Source: Hyphomicrobiales bacterium | GTDB lineage: Bacteria > Pseudomonadota > Alphaproteobacteria > SPJN01 | NCBI GenBank assembly: GCA_006844605.1 | Contig: SPJN01000007.1 | Location: forward strand, 1 to 64,000 | Length of the DNA stretch: 64,000 nucleotides | Reading direction: 5' to 3' | Shown: piece after piece, positions 18,439-28,145 of the stretch | Layout: the number at the start of each line of letters is the position of its first letter | How positions within the stretch are numbered: the first letter of the stretch is position 1 | Notes under the pieces: model-generated | Database searches by the model: none | What the model was told of the DNA's origin: nothing | The model's input: only the letters and a program-made list of their open reading frames with translations | Position numbers and translations under genes: made by a program

Positions 18439-19134
18439 CTAATCCCGGATTGCAACATGCGGGACGATGAAACAATCTGCGACTGAAGGCGCTTCGTCAA
18501 CAATTTCCACCCGTTCATTGACAATACGTGTGTGTCCTTGGGCAATCATGCGGACAGCTTCAGGATAAATCTTGTGCTCAACGGTCAAGATTCGCGCTTC
18601 AAGTGTTTCGGGCGTGTCGTCGGGCAGGACCGGCACGGCCCCCTGAATGATAATCGGCCCTTCATCGGTGCCCAGCCGGACAAAGTGAACGGTGGCCCCG
18701 GTGATTTTGACTCCAGCCTCAATCGCGCGTTCATGGACGTGCAGTCCCTTAAACGCGGGCAATAGGGCGGGGTGAATGTTGATCATGCGATCACGCCAGC
18801 GGTTGACGAATTCTTCGCTGAACAGGCGCATATATCCTGCAAGGCAAACCAGTTGCGCGCCGGATTGGTCAATGATCTCGCTGACGGCCGCATCAAATTC
18901 CGTGCGGTCCTCAAACTCTTTATGGTCAAGGGTTTGGGTCGGAATGCCGTAATCGGCTGCGATTGACAATGCCTGTGCGTTGGGCCGGTTTGAAAAGACC
19001 AGGGCAATTTCAGCCGGAAAATCGGGCTGGGCACATGCTGCGGCAAGCGCCTTCAAATTGCTGCCCCGTCCAGAAACCAAAACCGCGATCTTGCGTTTTG
19101 TCACATTTTGTTTTGTTGATGCCGCGTCTGACAT
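18439..19134 (-). CDS. purN: Phosphoribosylglycinamide formyltransferase PurN
   Basis: PurN adds the formyl group from 10-formyl-tetrahydrofolate to GAR, the third step of purine synthesis. The 231-residue protein has LVSGRGSNL in the phosphate-binding loop, LAGYMRLF, the catalytic region NIHPALLPAFKGLH (Asn-His), and TVHFV with DEGPII. The ATG overlaps the purM stop by one base (TAATG), so the two are translationally coupled. The C terminus runs about 20 residues past the usual family end (EIVDEAPSVADCFIVPH). Nothing else is unusual. Confidence 0.96.
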   Translation of the reverse strand: MSDAASTKQNVTKRKIAVLVSGRGSNLKALAAACAQPDFPAEIALVFSNRPNAQALSIAADYGIPTQTLDHKEFEDRTEFDAAVSEIIDQSGAQLVCLAGYMRLFSEEFVNRWRDRMINIHPALLPAFKGLHVHERAIEAGVKITGATVHFVRLGTDEGPIIIQGAVPVLPDDTPETLEARILTVEHKIYPEAVRMIAQGHTRIVNERVEIVDEAPSVADCFIVPHVAIRD

Positions 19135-20246
19135 TAGGCGCCAGCGCCCCCTTGCAGCGTACCGGTATAGGCAACCTGCGGGCCATCACCCGCAGCCAGC
19201 TTGCCGATTGTCAGCACGGTTTCGCCTTCTGCTTCCAGCAGGGCCTTGGCTTCATCTGCCTTGTCGGGGGCAACAATGACGATCATGCCAATACCGCAAT
19301 TGAAAGTGCGCAGCATTTCTGTGTCATCCAGCCCGGCTTCTTGCGCCAGCCAACGGAAGACAGGGGGCAGGGGCATGGCGCTTAAATCAATTTGGGCCGT
19401 CATGCCATCGGCCAATACGCGGGGCAGGTTTTCGGTCAACCCACCACCTGTAATATGGGCCATGCCCTTGATGTGTCCGGCGCGAATACCGGCAAGGGTG
19501 GATTTCACATATATCTTGGTTGGGGCAAGCAAGGCCTGGCCCAATGTCACGCCGGGGGCAAAGGGTGCATCTGATTGCCAATTCAGGCCCGATGTGGTGA
19601 CAACCTTGCGCACCAATGAAAAGCCGTTGGAATGGACGCCGCTTGATTGCAGGCCCAACAACACGTCGCCATCACCGATGTCATCATGCAGGGGCAACAA
19701 GGTGCCGCGTTCAGCAGCGCCAAGGCAAAAGCCCGCGAGGTCATAATCGTCACCCTGATACAGGCCTGGCATTTCTGCGGTTTCGCCACCGATCAGGGCG
19801 CAGCCAGCCTGTTTACAGCCTTCAGCAATGCCCTTGATGATGGCAGTACCTGTTTCAACGTCCAGCTTGCCGGTGGCGTAATAGTCCAAAAACAACAAGG
19901 GTTCAGCACCCTGAACAACCAAATCATTGACCGACATGGCCACAAGATCGATGCCGACCGTGTCGTGAATGCCTGTGTCGATGGCGATTTTGACCTTGGT
20001 GCCAACACCGTCATTGGCGGCGACCAGAACCGGGTCTGTGAACCCAGCTGCCTTCAGGTCGAACAGGCCGCCAAAGCCGCCCAAACCACCATCAGCCCCC
20101 GAATCGGAGCCGGGCCGTTTAGTGGCAGCGGCCAGTGGCTTAATCGCCTCAACCAAGGCATTGCCGGCATCAATATCAACGCCTGCATCCTTATAGGTCA
20201 GGCTGTTCTTACCGCTTTTGGCAGAATTATCGGGTGTATCGGTCAT
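19134..20246 (-). CDS. purM: Phosphoribosylformylglycinamidine cyclo-ligase PurM
   Basis: PurM closes the imidazole ring to give AIR in purine synthesis. The 370-residue sequence has the N-terminal [18 protein letters not shown] motif, GGFGGLFDL, the conserved [43 protein letters not shown] and [15 protein letters not shown]. Length is slightly above the usual 345 because of a 13-residue N-terminal lead before the first motif. First gene of purM-purN; divergent from the DUF2066 operon across 270 bases. Confidence 0.97.
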   Translation of the reverse strand: MTDTPDNSAKSGKNSLTYKDAGVDIDAGNALVEAIKPLAAATKRPGSDSGADGGLGGFGGLFDLKAAGFTDPVLVAANDGVGTKVKIAIDTGIHDTVGIDLVAMSVNDLVVQGAEPLLFLDYYATGKLDVETGTAIIKGIAEGCKQAGCALIGGETAEMPGLYQGDDYDLAGFCLGAAERGTLLPLHDDIGDGDVLLGLQSSGVHSNGFSLVRKVVTTSGLNWQSDAPFAPGVTLGQALLAPTKIYVKSTLAGIRAGHIKGMAHITGGGLTENLPRVLADGMTAQIDLSAMPLPPVFRWLAQEAGLDDTEMLRTFNCGIGMIVIVAPDKADEAKALLEAEGETVLTIGKLAAGDGPQVAYTGTLQGGAGA

Positions 20247-20516
20247 AAATTTGGTCCGCGAATGGGGCAGGAGGTCAAATACAGCAGGCTTTTGCGTTGT
20301 TCTTCCTTATCATTGTGTACCCCGATCGCAAAGTAGAAGGGGCAGGAAATCGCGTCACCAGTTTGTCACAGTGGCACAGGCGGTTGGGCGCGGAAATCGG
20401 CCCAAAAGTCGATTTTTCTGGTCACGCGGGCTGTGATGCCTAAACTGCGCCACAGATTGCCCCTATTCGTGGGGTGTTGCCGTTGTGAATGTTGACGTTG
20501 GTCTTGAAGGGACACG

Positions 20517-21632
20517 ATGATCAAATTGCGTAGATATTTGGGTGTGTTGATCGCTGCGATGTTGCTGGCAGGGATAAGTGTGCCCGGTTGGTCCGCCGGT
20601 GCCGCGTTTTTGGTGTCTGATGTGGTGATCGATGCAACCGCAAAGTCGGCAGCGGATGCCCAAGGCAAGGCGCAGGACGAAGGCTTCAGGCTTGCCTATC
20701 AGGCATTGCTGGATCGGCTGGTGCCGCGTGCAGAACAGGCACGGATGCCCACAATCAGCGATGATCAATTGGCCGGGATAATCAAAAGCTTTCAGGTGAC
20801 CGATGAAAAGCGCAGCAGCACGCGCTATTTGGCGGCATTAACGGTGCAGTTCAAACCTGATCAGACCCGATATTGGTTTCGAAATGCCGGGGTTTCGATC
20901 AGTGAGACATTGGCTGAACGGACCTTGCTGGTGCCTGTTTGGACGCCCGCAGGCGATAGTCCGCAATTGTGGGGCGGTTTGAACGTATGGCGGCAAGCTA
21001 TTGAAAACAGGGGGGTAAGGCCCGGTGACGTGCTGCCGACTATTTTGGCTGATGGTGATTTACAGGACTTGCAAACCCTGACAGCGCGGCAGGCCTTGGC
21101 CCATGATCAGGCGGCGATTACAGCCCTTGGTGATCGTTATGGTGCTGACCGCTATGCCATTGTGGCTGTCCGGTTGACCGATAGCGCAGCCTTGCTTGCC
21201 TATTCGGTGAATGACCCGTTTGGCCCCCGTCGTTGGACCGAAAAATTTCCACGTCGCGCTGACACATCACAATCACAGGACGAGGAATTATCGGCGTTGG
21301 CCGATGCGGCCTTGATGACTCTGGGTGAAGATTGGAAACAGCGGACATTGATCGGCGCGATGACCAATGCGTCGATGGCAGTAACGGTGCCGATTGCGTC
21401 GTTAAAGGGCTGGCAGGGCATCAAGACCCGGCTTGAGGCTACCGCGGGGGTGCGTCAGGTAACGGTGCGAGAAATTACGCTGGATAAGGTTTTGATCGAC
21501 ATTTCCTATCAAGGACAATTATCGCAATTGCAGGTCGGTCTTGAAGCGCAGCAGCTGCGCCTTGCCGCTGATTATGATGGCCGGGCAACATTGTTTGATT
21601 TGAATGTGCAGGGGCGGATGTCGCCGCGCTAG
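20517..21632 (+). CDS. DUF2066 domain-containing secreted protein
   Basis: A 371-residue protein with a clear signal peptide (LRRYLGVLIAAMLLAGISVPGWSAGA). The mature part has the DUF2066 features: a starting VSDVVIDATAKSAADAQGKAQDEGFRLAY-like helix region split over residues 32-65, LLVPVW, and the (WTEKF) strand. The function of this family is unknown; it is periplasmic by inference. It opens an operon with a CDP-alcohol transferase, an AI-2E family membrane protein and hdaA, an order I recall from other alphaproteobacteria. A GAAGGGA ribosome-binding site lies 5 bases before the ATG. Confidence 0.85.
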   Translation: MIKLRRYLGVLIAAMLLAGISVPGWSAGAAFLVSDVVIDATAKSAADAQGKAQDEGFRLAYQALLDRLVPRAEQARMPTISDDQLAGIIKSFQVTDEKRSSTRYLAALTVQFKPDQTRYWFRNAGVSISETLAERTLLVPVWTPAGDSPQLWGGLNVWRQAIENRGVRPGDVLPTILADGDLQDLQTLTARQALAHDQAAITALGDRYGADRYAIVAVRLTDSAALLAYSVNDPFGPRRWTEKFPRRADTSQSQDEELSALADAALMTLGEDWKQRTLIGAMTNASMAVTVPIASLKGWQGIKTRLEATAGVRQVTVREITLDKVLIDISYQGQLSQLQVGLEAQQLRLAADYDGRATLFDLNVQGRMSPR

Positions 21633-21655
21633 GGCGGGGGCACCTCCAATCAGCT

Positions 21656-22486
21656 ATGATCAAATCAGTCCCCAATATATTGACCATTATGCGCCTGTTT
21701 CTGGTGCCGGTGATCGTCTATTTCATCTCGGTAGAGGAGATGATGTCGGCCTTTGCCATATTCCTGATCGCCGGTGTGTCAGATGGGGTGGATGGTTTTA
21801 TCGCCCGCCAGTTTCACGCCAAGACACGGTTGGGGGCTATTTTGGACCCGGTGGCGGACAAGGTCATGCTGGTGTCGATCTTTGTTGCGTTGGGCATGAT
21901 TGATGCCTTGCCGCGCTGGTTGATCGTTTTGTTTGTGTCGCGTGATGTGGGCATTATCGGGGCGGTGATGTTGTCATCTGCATTGGGGCAGCGGCCCAAG
22001 ATCAAGCCCATTTTGTCAAGCAAGCTGAATACGGCGCTACAGATTATGCTGGCATCGCTTGTACTGGCGGTCATGGGACTTGGCCTGGCTGAGCTGACTT
22101 TTTGGCATTTGGTGATCGAGGTACTGATCTGGGCCAGTGCCGTCACAACAGTGGTCAGCTGGTTGGGCTATTTGTTTATCTGGATGACCTATGCCGCAGA
22201 AGACGGGGCAACTGACCCGCATGAGGCACCGATTGCACGGCCTGCACCTGATTCCGTACTTGACGAGGAATATGGCGCGTCCATGATTGATTTGGTGAGG
22301 GAACGGCAGGCCGACCTTGCCGAAGATATCGCCACAGTGCGGGAGCGTAGCTCGGCACAGGTGGCGCAGGTGCGTGAGCTTGCCAAGGATAGGGCACGCG
22401 AAAGCCGGGAATTACTGGCAAAGCGGATGCCGCGTCCGGGTCATAAAGATGACCTGCATGATCGGGAAGGGGAAGACCAAGGATGA
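21656..22486 (+). CDS. CDP-alcohol phosphatidyltransferase, PgsA-like, with extra C-terminal tail
   Basis: Integral-membrane phospholipid synthase of the CDP-alcohol transferase superfamily. The diagnostic motif D-x2-DG-x2-AR-x8-G-x3-D-x3-D is intact in residues 43-68 (DGVDGFIAR, then GAILDPVADK). Five to six membrane helices cover residues 5-178. The likely product is phosphatidylglycerophosphate or cardiolipin-type lipid; the acceptor cannot be decided from sequence. Residues 181-276 form an unusual hydrophilic tail, first acidic and proline-containing, then a charged helix (LVRERQADLAEDIATVRERS) that looks coiled-coil. The stop overlaps the next gene's ATG by four bases (ATGA). Confidence 0.85.
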   Translation: MIKSVPNILTIMRLFLVPVIVYFISVEEMMSAFAIFLIAGVSDGVDGFIARQFHAKTRLGAILDPVADKVMLVSIFVALGMIDALPRWLIVLFVSRDVGIIGAVMLSSALGQRPKIKPILSSKLNTALQIMLASLVLAVMGLGLAELTFWHLVIEVLIWASAVTTVVSWLGYLFIWMTYAAEDGATDPHEAPIARPAPDSVLDEEYGASMIDLVRERQADLAEDIATVRERSSAQVAQVRELAKDRARESRELLAKRMPRPGHKDDLHDREGEDQG

Positions 22487-23625
22487 GCTGGCGTGTGCAA
22501 GCCCTGTTTTGGAGCCTGGGGGTTTTGGTCTTTGGTCTGTTGTTATGGGCCATCGGCGATGTGATGTTGCCATTTGTGGCGGGCATGGCGATTGCCTATT
22601 TCCTTGATCCGGTGGCTGACAAGCTGGAAGATTGGGGGCTGCCCCGGGTTTGGGCTGTGATCATTATCTTTGTCGGTTTCATTCTGTTTTGGGCCGCCGC
22701 CATTGCCATGTTGATCCCGTTTTTGGACGAGCAATTTACAATTCTCGCCAAGGGGGCACCTGATTTTGTAGCGCAAATTATCAGTTTCGTTGATGCCAGA
22801 ACCGATGGCGCGGTCAGTGCCTTTTTGTCCGGCGAAGGGAGTGCATCAGAAGGCCCCGCCGCGACCCTGATCAAATCGTTTGAACAGGGCCTGTCGGGAC
22901 TGATTGACGGGGCCGTGTCCGGCGGCATTGCGCTGTTTAATATCATTTCGCTGCTGCTGATCACACCAATCGTATCATTCTATCTGTTGCTTGACTGGGA
23001 TCGCATGGTCGCCACGATTGACAGTTGGTTACCGCGTGATCACCGCCAAGTAATTGCCGGATTGGCAGGCGAGATTGATGCCCGTATGGCAGGGTTTGTG
23101 CGCGGCACGGTTATTGTGTGTACCGTTTTGTCGATCTTCTATGCCTCGTCCCTGATGTTGCTGGGCCTGCAATTCGGCTTCTTTGTCGGTATCATCGCGG
23201 GCAGCTTAAGCTTTGTGCCCTTTGTGGGCTTTATCGTTGGGTTCTTGCTGTCGGGGGTCTTGGCGCTGGTGCAGTATGGGCCGGATGTTTTGCATATTGG
23301 CCTTGTGGTTGGTGTATTCCTGATCGGGCAAGTGGTTGAGGGGAATTTCCTCACCCCCCGTTTTGTTGGGCGGAATGTTGAATTACATCCTGTGTGGGTG
23401 ATGTTTGCGCTGCTGGCCTTTGGTGCGTTGTTCGGCTTTGTCGGTATTTTGCTCGCCATTCCGTTGGCCGCAGTGTCTGGCGTATTGGTGCGGTTCGCTG
23501 TGAAGCATTACCTCGACAGTCGTCTTTACACCGGTGATGACTTGGCGGCCCGACAGCTTGCTGTGCCGAAATCCGAGACTGCTGCAGAGACGACAGCTGA
23601 GACGACAGCCGAGATTGATGCCTGA
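22483..23625 (+). CDS. AI-2E family transporter (PerM-like)
   Basis: A 380-residue polytopic membrane protein of the AI-2E/PerM (UPF0118) family. It has the family layout: two N-terminal helices with MLPFVAGMAIAYFLDPVAD, a helical extramembrane segment of about 100 residues, then PIVSFYLLLDWDRM, and the hallmark EGNFLTPRFVGRNVELHPVWVM split across residues 286-306 with the following GFVGILLAIPLAA. Substrates of most members are unknown. The C terminus ends in a short 12-base repeat encoding ETTAETTAE. Both ends overlap neighbours (ATGA upstream, TGATG with hdaA downstream). Confidence 0.9.
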   Translation: MSWRVQALFWSLGVLVFGLLLWAIGDVMLPFVAGMAIAYFLDPVADKLEDWGLPRVWAVIIIFVGFILFWAAAIAMLIPFLDEQFTILAKGAPDFVAQIISFVDARTDGAVSAFLSGEGSASEGPAATLIKSFEQGLSGLIDGAVSGGIALFNIISLLLITPIVSFYLLLDWDRMVATIDSWLPRDHRQVIAGLAGEIDARMAGFVRGTVIVCTVLSIFYASSLMLLGLQFGFFVGIIAGSLSFVPFVGFIVGFLLSGVLALVQYGPDVLHIGLVVGVFLIGQVVEGNFLTPRFVGRNVELHPVWVMFALLAFGALFGFVGILLAIPLAAVSGVLVRFAVKHYLDSRLYTGDDLAARQLAVPKSETAAETTAETTAEIDA

Positions 23626-24311
23626 TGGCCGCTGATCGTCCCCAGCAAATCCCGATTGATCTTGCCCCCGCACCCAGTTTTGCGGCGGATGATTTCGTGC
23701 CAACGCCCAGCAATCAGCTCGCGCTGGCCTTTCTGGATAATTGGCCTGACTGGCCACAGGTTGGTGCGATTTTGGTCGGGCCGGCAGGGGCGGGGAAGTC
23801 CCACCTTGCCAGCATCATTGCCGAACGGGCCGCAACAGCCATACAACAGCTTGCCTCGATTGCTGCGATTGATAAGGATGCGGATTTGATCATCCTTGAT
23901 TGCGGGGAGGGCGGCGCGTTTGATGAAGAAGCCCTGTTCCACCTGATCAATCATTTACGGCTGTCTGACAGGCCCACCGGGCGTTTACTGTTACTGACGC
24001 GTGAGGAGCCGAAGCAATGGGCGTTGCGCTTGCCGGATCTGTTGTCGCGTCTGAATGCGCTTGATCTTGTACGCATCGACCCGCCTGATGATTTCAGCCT
24101 AATGGTTGTGTTGCACAAATTGTTTGCCGATCGACAAGTCAGTGTTGATGACAGTGTGATCGATTATTTGATCCGCCGGATGCCCCGGTCCTATCAGGCG
24201 GCGCACCATATTGTGCATCTGATGGATCACGCCGGATTGGCACACAAAAAGCGGCTGACCCGCGCAATTGCAGCACAGGCATTGACCGATGGCGGATTTC
24301 AGACCGAATAG
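23625..24311 (+). CDS. hdaA: DnaA-related regulatory protein HdaA
   Basis: A 228-residue DnaA-like AAA+ protein lacking the DNA-binding domain IV. Hda proteins with the sliding clamp stimulate ATP hydrolysis by DnaA and so prevent re-initiation. The N-terminal QQIPIDL is a clamp-binding-like motif as in other HdaA proteins, followed by a Walker [11 protein letters not shown] and a Walker B-like LIILDCGEG. The arginine-finger region [13 protein letters not shown] is present. It is the last gene of the DUF2066 operon, and its ATG shares one base with the previous stop. Confidence 0.9.
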   Translation: MAADRPQQIPIDLAPAPSFAADDFVPTPSNQLALAFLDNWPDWPQVGAILVGPAGAGKSHLASIIAERAATAIQQLASIAAIDKDADLIILDCGEGGAFDEEALFHLINHLRLSDRPTGRLLLLTREEPKQWALRLPDLLSRLNALDLVRIDPPDDFSLMVVLHKLFADRQVSVDDSVIDYLIRRMPRSYQAAHHIVHLMDHAGLAHKKRLTRAIAAQALTDGGFQTE

Positions 24312-24317
24312 GCCAAA

Positions 24318-24335
24318 CTGTCCTTAAACTGTCAT
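24318..24335 (+). promoter_or_regulatory. Pho-box-like direct repeat upstream of ppk1
   Basis: Two 7-base repeats CTGTCCT (24318-24324) and CTGTCAT (24329-24335) are separated by the 4 bases TAAA. This matches the PhoB-binding consensus of two CTGTCAT-type repeats 4 bases apart, with one mismatch in 14. It lies 72 bases before the preferred ppk1 ATG in the hdaA-ppk1 gap. PhoB control of polyphosphate kinase is known in other bacteria; control here is inferred. Confidence 0.65.
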
Positions 24336-24406
24336 ATAAGCACGGCACGACTTGTCAGAGCGTGTTTGAGTTGGCAGGCTGTAAATTGTGTAAGGAAACA
24401 GGATTG

Positions 24407-26557
24407 ATGACAAGCCTAGATACAGAGTTTGAGATCGACGCGTCGGAGCGATACTTTAACCGCGAATTGAGCTGGTTGAGCTTTAACGTGCGCGTCGCGG
24501 AGGAGGCGGAGAACCACCGCAACCCGCTGCTTGAACGTGTTATGTTCCTGTCGATTTCAGCCTCCAACCTTGAAGAATTTTTTATGGTCCGCGTCGCCGG
24601 GCTTATGGGACAGCTGCGTGCGGGTATTGAAACCCGCAGTGATGATGGTTTGACGCCCGCCCAGCAACTGACCGCCATTTCAGAACAGGCAATGGCAATT
24701 CAGCAGCAGCAACAGGATGACTGGCGTGACCTGAAGCGGGAATTGCGTGACAACAAAATCGCCCTTGTTGGCGTAGATGAGCTGGATGCGGGTGATCGCG
24801 ATTGGCTTGAGCAGACCTTTCTGGATGAAATTTTTCCGGTTCTGACACCGCTTGCGATTGATCCTGCCCATCCGTTCCCGTTTATGCCCAATAAGGGAAT
24901 GAGCCTGGCGCTGCAATTGCGCCGCCGTTCTGATGGGATGAACCTGAACGCAATGGTCCCCATGCCGCCACAGGTCGAACGGTTTACCCGCCTACCTGCA
25001 CGTGGCGACGGCGATGGCGGCGCGGTCCGGTTTATTTTGCTTGAAGACATCATCAGCCTGTTTCTGGATTCCCTGTTTCCCGGTTATGAAATTTTGGGGC
25101 AGGGCACATTCCAGATCCTGCGTGACAGTGATATTGAGCTTGAAGAAGAAGCCGAAGATCTGGTCCGATTTTTTGAAAGTGCATTGAAGCGCCGCCGCCG
25201 CGGTGTTGTCATCCATGCCATGTTTGAAAAACGTATGCCCGAAATGTTGCGCCGCTTTGTCGTCGCGGAACTAGGGGTGGCCCCGGCGGACGTGTCAGTT
25301 GTAGACGGACTGGTCGGCCTTGCTGATGTTAATAAGTTGATTGTGGATGATCGCCCGGATTTGCGGTTTGAACCCTATCACGCCCGTTTTCCGGAAAGGA
25401 TTCGTGAACATGGGGGCGATTGTTTTGCGGCCATCCGTGCCAAGGATTTGGTGGTTCACCACCCGTATGAAAGTTTTGACGTTGTTGTCCAATTCTTGCG
25501 GCAGGCAGCCCAAGACCCTGATGTCCTGTCGATCAAACAAACGCTGTACCGCACGTCGAATGATTCACCGATTGTGAAGGCGTTGATTGAAGCGGCTGAA
25601 AGCGGCAAATCCGTCACCGCATTGGTTGAACTGAAAGCCCGCTTTGACGAGGCGCACAATATTAAACTTAGCCGTGATCTGGAACGGGCGGGTGTGCAGG
25701 TCGTGTATGGTTTCATCGACTGGAAAATCCACGCCAAAATCAGCCATGTGGTTCGGCGTGAGGGTAAGTCCCTGCGCACCTATTGTCATTTTGGCACCGG
25801 GAACTATCACCCGATCACAGCCAAAATCTATACAGACATGTCACTGTTTTCTGCTGACCGTGCCTTGGGCCGTGATGCGGCGCGTATTTTTAACTTTGTC
25901 ACCGGCTATGCGGAACCTGTTGGCATGGAAAAGATTGCCCTGTCCCCCGTTGCCTTGCGCAGCCGGGTGGTTGAGTTGATTGATGTAGAGATCAACAATG
26001 CCAAGGCGGGCAAACCTGCTGCCATCTGGGCCAAAATGAATTCAATCGTTGATCCGCAGATGATTGAAAAATTGTATGAGGCCAGCAATGCAGGCGTGAA
26101 AATCGCATTGGTGGTGCGCGGCATTTGTTGTCTGCGTCCGGGGGTGCCGGGCATGTCTGAAAATATTGAAGTTATTTCAATCATCGGTCGTTTTCTTGAA
26201 CATTCACGCATTATGTGTTTCGGCAATGGTTCCAGCCTGCCATCACCTGACGCGCTGATTTATATTTCGTCTGCTGATTGGATGCCGCGCAACCTGAACC
26301 GCCGTGTGGAAACACTGGTGCCGGTTGAAAATGCGACAGTAAAGCAGCAGATTCTGGATCAGGTTATGGTGGCGAATCTCGCTGACAATATGCAAAGTTG
26401 GCGTCTAGGTTCTGACGGCATGTATCAGCGCCTCACGGTCGGTGAAGGGCATGAGCCATTTTCCGCCCATACATATTTCATGGAGAACCCAAGCCTGTCT
26501 GGTCGTGGCAGTGCGCTTCATGATAAGGCACCGCCGGTTTTGAACGTTCCGGCATAG
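24407..26557 (+). CDS. ppk1: Polyphosphate kinase 1
   Basis: PPK1 reversibly polymerises the gamma-phosphate of ATP into inorganic polyphosphate. The 716-residue protein has the N domain ([15 protein letters not shown]), the head domain, and the two phospholipase-D-like C domains with the catalytic histidine in [11 protein letters not shown], the HFGTGNYHP loop, and the second histidine in [27 protein letters not shown] and the IKQTLYRTS motif are also present. I take the ATG at 24407 (AAGGA 10 bases upstream); a GTG at 24362 would extend into the Pho-box region. ppx follows 14 bases downstream. Confidence 0.96.
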   Translation: MTSLDTEFEIDASERYFNRELSWLSFNVRVAEEAENHRNPLLERVMFLSISASNLEEFFMVRVAGLMGQLRAGIETRSDDGLTPAQQLTAISEQAMAIQQQQQDDWRDLKRELRDNKIALVGVDELDAGDRDWLEQTFLDEIFPVLTPLAIDPAHPFPFMPNKGMSLALQLRRRSDGMNLNAMVPMPPQVERFTRLPARGDGDGGAVRFILLEDIISLFLDSLFPGYEILGQGTFQILRDSDIELEEEAEDLVRFFESALKRRRRGVVIHAMFEKRMPEMLRRFVVAELGVAPADVSVVDGLVGLADVNKLIVDDRPDLRFEPYHARFPERIREHGGDCFAAIRAKDLVVHHPYESFDVVVQFLRQAAQDPDVLSIKQTLYRTSNDSPIVKALIEAAESGKSVTALVELKARFDEAHNIKLSRDLERAGVQVVYGFIDWKIHAKISHVVRREGKSLRTYCHFGTGNYHPITAKIYTDMSLFSADRALGRDAARIFNFVTGYAEPVGMEKIALSPVALRSRVVELIDVEINNAKAGKPAAIWAKMNSIVDPQMIEKLYEASNAGVKIALVVRGICCLRPGVPGMSENIEVISIIGRFLEHSRIMCFGNGSSLPSPDALIYISSADWMPRNLNRRVETLVPVENATVKQQILDQVMVANLADNMQSWRLGSDGMYQRLTVGEGHEPFSAHTYFMENPSLSGRGSALHDKAPPVLNVPA

Positions 26558-26571
26558 GTAAGGCAAGATGG

Positions 26572-28113
26572 TTGGCGATGCGCGAAATTCCTGACTTTGG
26601 TCCTTCTGGACGTTTTGCGGTTGTCGATATCGGCTCAAACTCTGTTCGTATGGTGGTCTTTGAAGGGATCGCCCGTGCCTTGGTTCCCTTGTTCAACGAA
26701 AAGGCATTATGTGGTTTGGGGCGCGGTCTGGGCGCAACAGGCAAGTTGAATGAACAGGGCGTTGACCATGCGTTGAGCACCTTGCGCCGCTTTAACGCCA
26801 TGGCCAAGCGGTTGGGCGTGGCAGAGGTGTTCGCGATTGCCACCGCCGCCGTGCGTGAAGCGCAAAATGGTGGCCAGTTTGTCCGCGAAGCGAAGAAGGC
26901 CCTGAAGGCACCCATTCGTGTGATCGAGGGGGAGGAGGAAGCAACCTTCGCCGCCCTTGGCGTTGCGGCGTCCATGCGCAACACACATGGTATCGTCGGT
27001 GATCTTGGTGGCGGCAGTTTGGAACTGGCGCGGCTTGACGGCATTGGGATTGATCAATGTGTTTCCATGCCGCTTGGCCCGTTCCGCCTGATGGATCAGG
27101 CTGCGGCAGGGTCCGCCAAGCTGGATGACATTATCGACAATGTGTTGAAAGCCTCGCTTAAGACATTTTCTGATGGCAAGCATGATAACGCGCCGAAGAA
27201 CCTGTATGCGGTTGGCGGGGCGTGGCGAACCATTGGCCGTATTCATATGGCAGAGGCTGATTACCCGCTGCGCATCCTGCATCAATATGCAGTGCCAACG
27301 TCCGAGATGAAGGAATTGTGCGGCCGCCTGAAGGGGATGAGCCTGGATGACATCGCGGCCCTGCCTGACGTACCGACCCGGCGTGTTGATACGCTGCCCT
27401 ATGGTGCCCATGTGCTTGAACGGTTGCTGGAACTTGAGGAGTTTGAAGCCTTTATCCTATCTGCCCATGGTGTGCGCGAAGGGGCGGTCTACCATCATTT
27501 GAATGATGATGAATTGGCACTTGATCCCTTGTTGTCAAATTGCCGGGCCATGGCGTTGCAGTATGGGCGGCTGGAACATATGGGGCAGGGGGGTGATGTT
27601 TTGCGCTTCCCCGATGAAATGTTTTTGTGGTCAAGGCCGCTTTTTGCCAGCGAACACCCTTATCACATGCGCCGCCGTCATGCGGCCTGCATCCTGTCTG
27701 ATATCGCGTGGCGGTCGCCATCCGATTACAGGGGGGAGCAGGCCTTTGCCGAGATTATGCGGTCCGCCCTTGTCGGCGTCCGCCATGAGGCACGCGGGCA
27801 AATTTCTTTATCTGTGCTGTACCGGTACACAGGGTCAGCCACATCGTTTGAGGCTATTCGCGTGCGCGACGCCCTGCCTGAAGAAACACAGGAACGGGCG
27901 CGTCTTGTGGGGCTGGTGATGCGGTTGGGGATCAGCCTGTCTGGCGGCACAGCAGGCGTGCTGCCCAAATGCCCCTTAAAGCTGGATGGCGACAAATTGA
28001 TATTGTCGGTGCCGGCGCGTTTGCAGCCCCTGGCAAGTGAAGTTGTGGAAACACGCCTTAGCAAGGTCGCAGATCAACTGAATGTTGATTACGACATCCG
28101 CCGTAAGAAATAA
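26572..28113 (+). CDS. ppx: Exopolyphosphatase / GppA family phosphatase
   Basis: Ppx/GppA proteins release phosphate from the ends of polyphosphate or from pppGpp. The 513-residue sequence has the actin-like fold motifs FAVVDIGSNSVRMVVFE, AIATAAVREA, and the phosphate loop VGDLGGGSLEL, plus a C-terminal HD-like helical extension. The preferred start is a TTG at 26572, because AAGG lies 8 bases before it; an ATG two codons later (26578) is the alternative. Pairing with ppk1 in one operon argues for exopolyphosphatase, though GppA activity cannot be excluded. Confidence 0.92.
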   Translation: MAMREIPDFGPSGRFAVVDIGSNSVRMVVFEGIARALVPLFNEKALCGLGRGLGATGKLNEQGVDHALSTLRRFNAMAKRLGVAEVFAIATAAVREAQNGGQFVREAKKALKAPIRVIEGEEEATFAALGVAASMRNTHGIVGDLGGGSLELARLDGIGIDQCVSMPLGPFRLMDQAAAGSAKLDDIIDNVLKASLKTFSDGKHDNAPKNLYAVGGAWRTIGRIHMAEADYPLRILHQYAVPTSEMKELCGRLKGMSLDDIAALPDVPTRRVDTLPYGAHVLERLLELEEFEAFILSAHGVREGAVYHHLNDDELALDPLLSNCRAMALQYGRLEHMGQGGDVLRFPDEMFLWSRPLFASEHPYHMRRRHAACILSDIAWRSPSDYRGEQAFAEIMRSALVGVRHEARGQISLSVLYRYTGSATSFEAIRVRDALPEETQERARLVGLVMRLGISLSGGTAGVLPKCPLKLDGDKLILSVPARLQPLASEVVETRLSKVADQLNVDYDIRRKK

Positions 28114-28145
28114 TATTGGGCGTCAATAGGGACAGCCGCTGAACG

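Noticed and set aside
26707-27411. 234-codon minus-strand open frame inside ppx, and similar long shadows inside thiSG (43267-44043) and aspS (30050-30874)
   Set aside because: Each lies fully antisense to a well-supported gene, with no ribosome-binding site or family features.
28125-28137. 13-base identity AATAGGGACAGCC shared with 43051-43063
   Set aside because: In 64 kb many pairs of identical 13-mers are expected by chance; flanks do not match and no structure is shared.
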